DNA from: Pseudomonas capeferrum
GTDB lineage: Bacteria > Pseudomonadota > Gammaproteobacteria > Pseudomonadales > Pseudomonadaceae
Reading direction: 5' to 3'
NCBI RefSeq assembly: GCF_013523055.1
Contig: NZ_JAAMQM010000018.1
Coordinates: 62,001 to 126,000 of the forward strand
Length of the DNA stretch: 64,000 bases
Position numbers and translations under genes: made by a program. Numbering within the stretch: position 1 is the first letter of the stretch; each line of letters begins with the position of its first letter. Shown here in pieces: positions 61,541 to 64,000 of the stretch. The notes under the pieces were generated by a model. It was not told the origin of the DNA and ran no database searches. It saw only the letters and a program-made list of their open reading frames with translations.

Positions 61541-62827
61541 ATGTCCCAATTGCGTCAAGAATGTCTGTGGGAATTCGTCACCAAACCGAGTGCCGCCTCG
61601 CTGGCGCTGGCCGGTCAGCACAGGGCCGATGTCTGCATCATTGGCGGTGGCATCACCGGTCTGTCCGCGGCCATCCACCTGCTCGAACAGGGCAAGTCGG
61701 TCATCCTGCTGGAAGCCTGGAAGATTGGTCATGGAGGTTCGGGACGCAACGTCGGTCTGGTCAACGCGGGTACCTGGATCCGTCCCGACGATGTCGAGGC
61801 AACCCTTGGCCAGAAGGAGGGCAGTCGCTTGAACAAGGCCCTGGGCGACGCACCGGGCGAAGTGTTCGCGATGATCGACAGGCTGGGGATCGATTGCCAG
61901 GCCCAGCGCAAGGGCACCCTGCATATGGCGCACAACGCCGCCGGCCTGGTGGATCTGCAGGCGCGCCATGAGCAATGGCGTCGGCGGGGCGCCGATGTCG
62001 AGCTGCTGACGGGAGCGACCTGCCAGGAATATTGCGGTACCGACAAGATTTCCGCCGCGCTGCTGGATCGCCGCGCCGGCACCATCAACCCCATGGGTTA
62101 CACGCAAGGGCTCGCCGCTGCGGTGGTGCACCTGGGTGGACGGCTGTTCCAGCAATCACCGGTCGAAGGCTTGGAGCGTGAAGGCGATGCCTGGCGCGTG
62201 AAAACCGCACGCGGGTCGGTCAAGGCTGCCAAGGTAGTGATTTCCACGGGCGCTTACACCGAAGGTGAGTGGAGCAAGCTGCAGAAGTATTACTTTCGTG
62301 GCTATTACTATCAGGTGGCGTCCACGCCATTGAGTGGAGCCGCGGCCGACAAGGTACTGCCGCATGGTCAAGGGTCGTGGGACACGCGCACGGTGCTCAG
62401 TAGCATCCGTCGCGATGACCAGGGTCGGCTGCTGCTGGGCAGCCTTGGACGGGTCGACAACAAGCCGGCCTGGTTCGTGCGCCGATGGGCGGACCGTATC
62501 CAGAGCCACTACTACCCGGAGCTGGGCAGGGTCGATTGGGAGATGCACTGGACCGGGTGCATCGATTTCACTCCGGATCACCTGATGCGCCTGTTCGAGC
62601 CGGCACCTGGGCTGGTGGCGGTTACCGGATACAACGGGCGTGGGAACACTACCGGTACGGTGGTCGGGCGCGCCTTTGCCGAGTTCCTGCTCAAGGACCA
62701 GCCGGACGGGTTGCCAGTGCCGTTTTCGCCGATGAAGATCGTGTCTGCGACCTCCTTGCGCACGACGTTCTACGAGACCGGGTTTGCGTTGTATCACGCG
62801 GGGCAGTGTTTGCGCGTGGTGCTTTGA
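61541..62827 (+). CDS. amaA: L-pipecolate oxidase AmaA
   Basis: A 428-aa FAD-dependent amine oxidase. The Rossmann motif is DVCIIGGGITGLSAAIHLLEQGKSVILLEA (about residue 29), with GHGGSGRNVGLVN following. The C-terminal part has WTGCIDFTPDHLMRLFEPAPGLVAVTGYNGRGNTTGTVVGRA. It oxidises L-pipecolate to piperideine-6-carboxylate, the substrate of AmaB. GGAG nine bases upstream supports the ATG at 61541; an in-frame ATG at 61526 would add five residues. Confidence 0.93.
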   Translation: MSQLRQECLWEFVTKPSAASLALAGQHRADVCIIGGGITGLSAAIHLLEQGKSVILLEAWKIGHGGSGRNVGLVNAGTWIRPDDVEATLGQKEGSRLNKALGDAPGEVFAMIDRLGIDCQAQRKGTLHMAHNAAGLVDLQARHEQWRRRGADVELLTGATCQEYCGTDKISAALLDRRAGTINPMGYTQGLAAAVVHLGGRLFQQSPVEGLEREGDAWRVKTARGSVKAAKVVISTGAYTEGEWSKLQKYYFRGYYYQVASTPLSGAAADKVLPHGQGSWDTRTVLSSIRRDDQGRLLLGSLGRVDNKPAWFVRRWADRIQSHYYPELGRVDWEMHWTGCIDFTPDHLMRLFEPAPGLVAVTGYNGRGNTTGTVVGRAFAEFLLKDQPDGLPVPFSPMKIVSATSLRTTFYETGFALYHAGQCLRVVL

Positions 62828-62893
62828 GGGTGTGGGGGCTGGGCGCCTGGGTGTCTTAGGCAACCGCAGCTATCGCGACTAATGGACTTTTTG

Positions 62894-63391
62894 CATTGCC
62901 AGGCGAGTCCTGCGGCCTCGATCGCGGGGCAAGCCCGCTCGCCACCGGGGACCACTTCTCACCGGAGGAACCACCGGGGAGCACCTCGCACCGGAGGAGC
63001 TAACGGGGACCACCTAGCACCGGAGGAGCCACCGGGGACCACCTCTCACCGGAGAAGCCACCGGGGATCACCTCTCACCGGAGAAACCACCGGGGACCAC
63101 CTCGCACCGGAGGAGCCACCGGGGACCACCTCGCACCGGAGGAGCCACCGGGGACCACCTCGCACCGGAGGAGCTACAGGGGACCACCTCTCACCGGAGG
63201 AGCCACCGGGGACCACCTCTCATCGGAAGAGCTACCGGGGACCACCTCTCACCGGAGGAGCCACCGGGGACCACCTCGCACCGGAGGAGCCACCGGGACC
63301 ACCTCGCACCGGAGGAGCCATTGGAAGCACCTGGCACCGGTGGCGAGCGGGCTTGCCCCGCGATCGAGGCCGCAGGACTCGCCTGGCAATG
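62894..63391. repeat. 29-bp tandem minisatellite inside a perfect 55-bp inverted repeat (site G)
   Basis: A perfect 55-bp inverted repeat (62894-62948 and 63337-63391), carrying the REP motif GCGGGGCAAGCCCGC and its complement, encloses 13 direct repeats of a 29-bp unit from 62947 (GGGGACCACCTCGCACCGGA followed by GGAGCCACC), twelve of 29 bp and one of 28, plus a partial 14th to 63340. Units differ at a few positions. The unit ends share CACCGG with the REP loop, so the array probably grew from it. It fills most of the 675-bp gap between convergent amaA and the SRPBCC gene; 63392-63502 shows nothing recognisable. Confidence 0.93.
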
Positions 63392-63502
63392 AAGAATGGC
63401 GAACCCGCACAGTAGTAGTGGGAACATCGATGTGGAACCCAGCCGCCCCTGTATCTGGAGCGGCCAGGTTACCCATCAGGATGCCATTAACCTATCACCC
63501 CA

Positions 63503-63970
63503 TCACCCCAACAGATTCCGCACATTCCCCATCGCATCGTCCGCGAACCCTTGCAAGAACGCCTGGAACCCAGGCAACACCTCGGCGCCTCCTTCCCAAG
63601 GCTCCGCCTGGATGGTCCAGGTGGCACGGCTGTGCCCGGTGTCGATGACGTCGACCTCCATGGCCGCCCACAGGTTGCCGATGTTCAGGCTGGTATAGAT
63701 CAAGCTCCAGGTCATGTTCATGGCCTGCTCGTCTCGGCTGTTGAGCTGTTCGATGACGACGTTGCCATCCTTGAACAGCTTCTTGCGCACCGAACGTACA
63801 CCGCTACCGGTCATGTCGATGTGCGCCAGTGCCGGAATGAACGCCGCGAACCCGGCGAAGTTACCGATGATATTCCAGACGCTGGCCGCTGGCGCGGCGA
63901 TCTCGACGCTGGCGACCACTCGGCAGCCTTCGGGGTTGCGGATCAGGGTATCGGGTTTGAGTGCTTGCAT
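63503..63970 (-). CDS. SRPBCC (Bet v1-like) superfamily protein
   Basis: A 155-aa protein with the START/Bet v1 lipid-binding-fold pattern: CRVVASVEIAAPAASVWNIIGNFAGFAAFIPAL near the N-terminus, the polar strand region VRSVRKKLFKDGNVVIEQL, and a long C-terminal helix (GFQAFLQGFADDAMGNVRNLL). Such proteins bind hydrophobic ligands, but none can be named here. AAGGAG lies 10-15 bp before the ATG at 63970. It converges on amaA across the repeat region. Confidence 0.8.
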   Translation of the reverse strand: MQALKPDTLIRNPEGCRVVASVEIAAPAASVWNIIGNFAGFAAFIPALAHIDMTGSGVRSVRKKLFKDGNVVIEQLNSRDEQAMNMTWSLIYTSLNIGNLWAAMEVDVIDTGHSRATWTIQAEPWEGGAEVLPGFQAFLQGFADDAMGNVRNLLG

Positions 63971-64000
63971 GATGTGTCGCTCCTTGGTGAAAGATCAGAT

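Noticed and set aside
59969..62155. 728-codon open frame on the minus strand opposite amaB and amaA
   Set aside because: Same reason: amaB and amaA are well supported on the plus strand, and the antisense translation is low-complexity with no recognisable motif.
62947..63340. 29-bp direct repeats as a CRISPR array
   Set aside because: The repeats are contiguous with no unique spacers, and no cas gene is in the window.
62882..63415. 177-codon repetitive open frame at site G
   Set aside because: The 29-bp unit is not a multiple of three, so the frame rotates through the repeat in all phases; the peptide repeats are a by-product of a stop-free satellite.

Overview
The window is a chromosomal segment of a Pseudomonas, most likely of the P. 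putida group. It is GC-rich and codes densely on both strands. The gene order (ubiA-ubiC, rubA-alkT, HU, recG-oxyR-tonB-exbD-exbB, ridA-spoT-rpoZ, gmk-yicC/rph, crc/pyrE, argB-algC-dut-coaBC/radC, rpmB-rpmG, dadR/dadA-dadX, xpt-rep, hglS/amaB-amaA) is the one I know from that group. No tRNA, rRNA, CRISPR array, prophage or complete insertion sequence is visible.

Layout. 1-5 kb: ubiquinone entry enzymes, rubredoxin and its reductase, an HU protein, a small SCP2-like protein and an HDOD protein. 5-10.2 kb: recG, oxyR and the TonB-ExbB-ExbD energy transducer, all leftward. 10.3-15 kb: an epimerase-like protein, a lipoprotein, ridA, spoT and rpoZ. 15-20 kb: a gamma-glutamyl polyamine-type cassette (LysR regulator, glutamine-synthetase-like ligase, class I amidotransferase-like hydrolase, APC permease) between rpoZ and gmk, which are adjacent in P. 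aeruginosa. 20-29 kb: nucleotide, arginine, exopolysaccharide-precursor and CoA housekeeping genes, plus crc. 29-32.3 kb: radC, a peptide-binding protein and two ribosomal protein genes. 32.3-45.5 kb: a dispersed polyamine and alanine region (cupin, kauB-type aldehyde dehydrogenase, MFS, phospholipase D-like lipoprotein, MocR regulator, DUF1127, gamma-glutamyl-polyamine-oxidase-like flavoprotein, dadR, dadA, dadX, pauR-like regulator). 45.6-57.4 kb: cytochrome c5, a CoA-transferase/hydrolase, xpt, rep, a GGDEF-EAL protein, a MATE pump and a chemoreceptor. 57.4-62.8 kb: the D-lysine/pipecolate locus hglS, LysR, amaB, amaA. The end carries an SRPBCC protein.

How the genes relate. Three amino-nitrogen catabolic systems lie within 50 kb: polyamines through gamma-glutamylation, D-alanine through dadA/dadX, and lysine through pipecolate and 2-oxoadipate to 2-hydroxyglutarate. 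The carbon-catabolite repressor Crc, the (p)ppGpp enzyme SpoT and the peroxide sensor OxyR are also encoded here.

The least ordinary content is non-coding. Seven intergenic sites carry REP-type inverted repeats. Three of them (19.9, 24.7 and 40.8 kb), and a degraded fourth (44.6 kb), sit inside a longer imperfect palindrome of about 250-265 bp with shared ends of the type (T/C)AATGCC. Two are flanked by short direct repeats that look like target-site duplications, so I read them as one MITE-like family with a REP core. Two further REP sites have been amplified: five tandem copies of a ~188 bp REP-pair unit at 52.7-53.7 kb, and a 29-bp minisatellite of 13 units trapped in the loop of a perfect 55-bp inverted repeat at 62.9-63.4 kb. 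A nested palindrome overlaps the oxyR start codon. I found no clearly new protein-coding defence or metabolic system.
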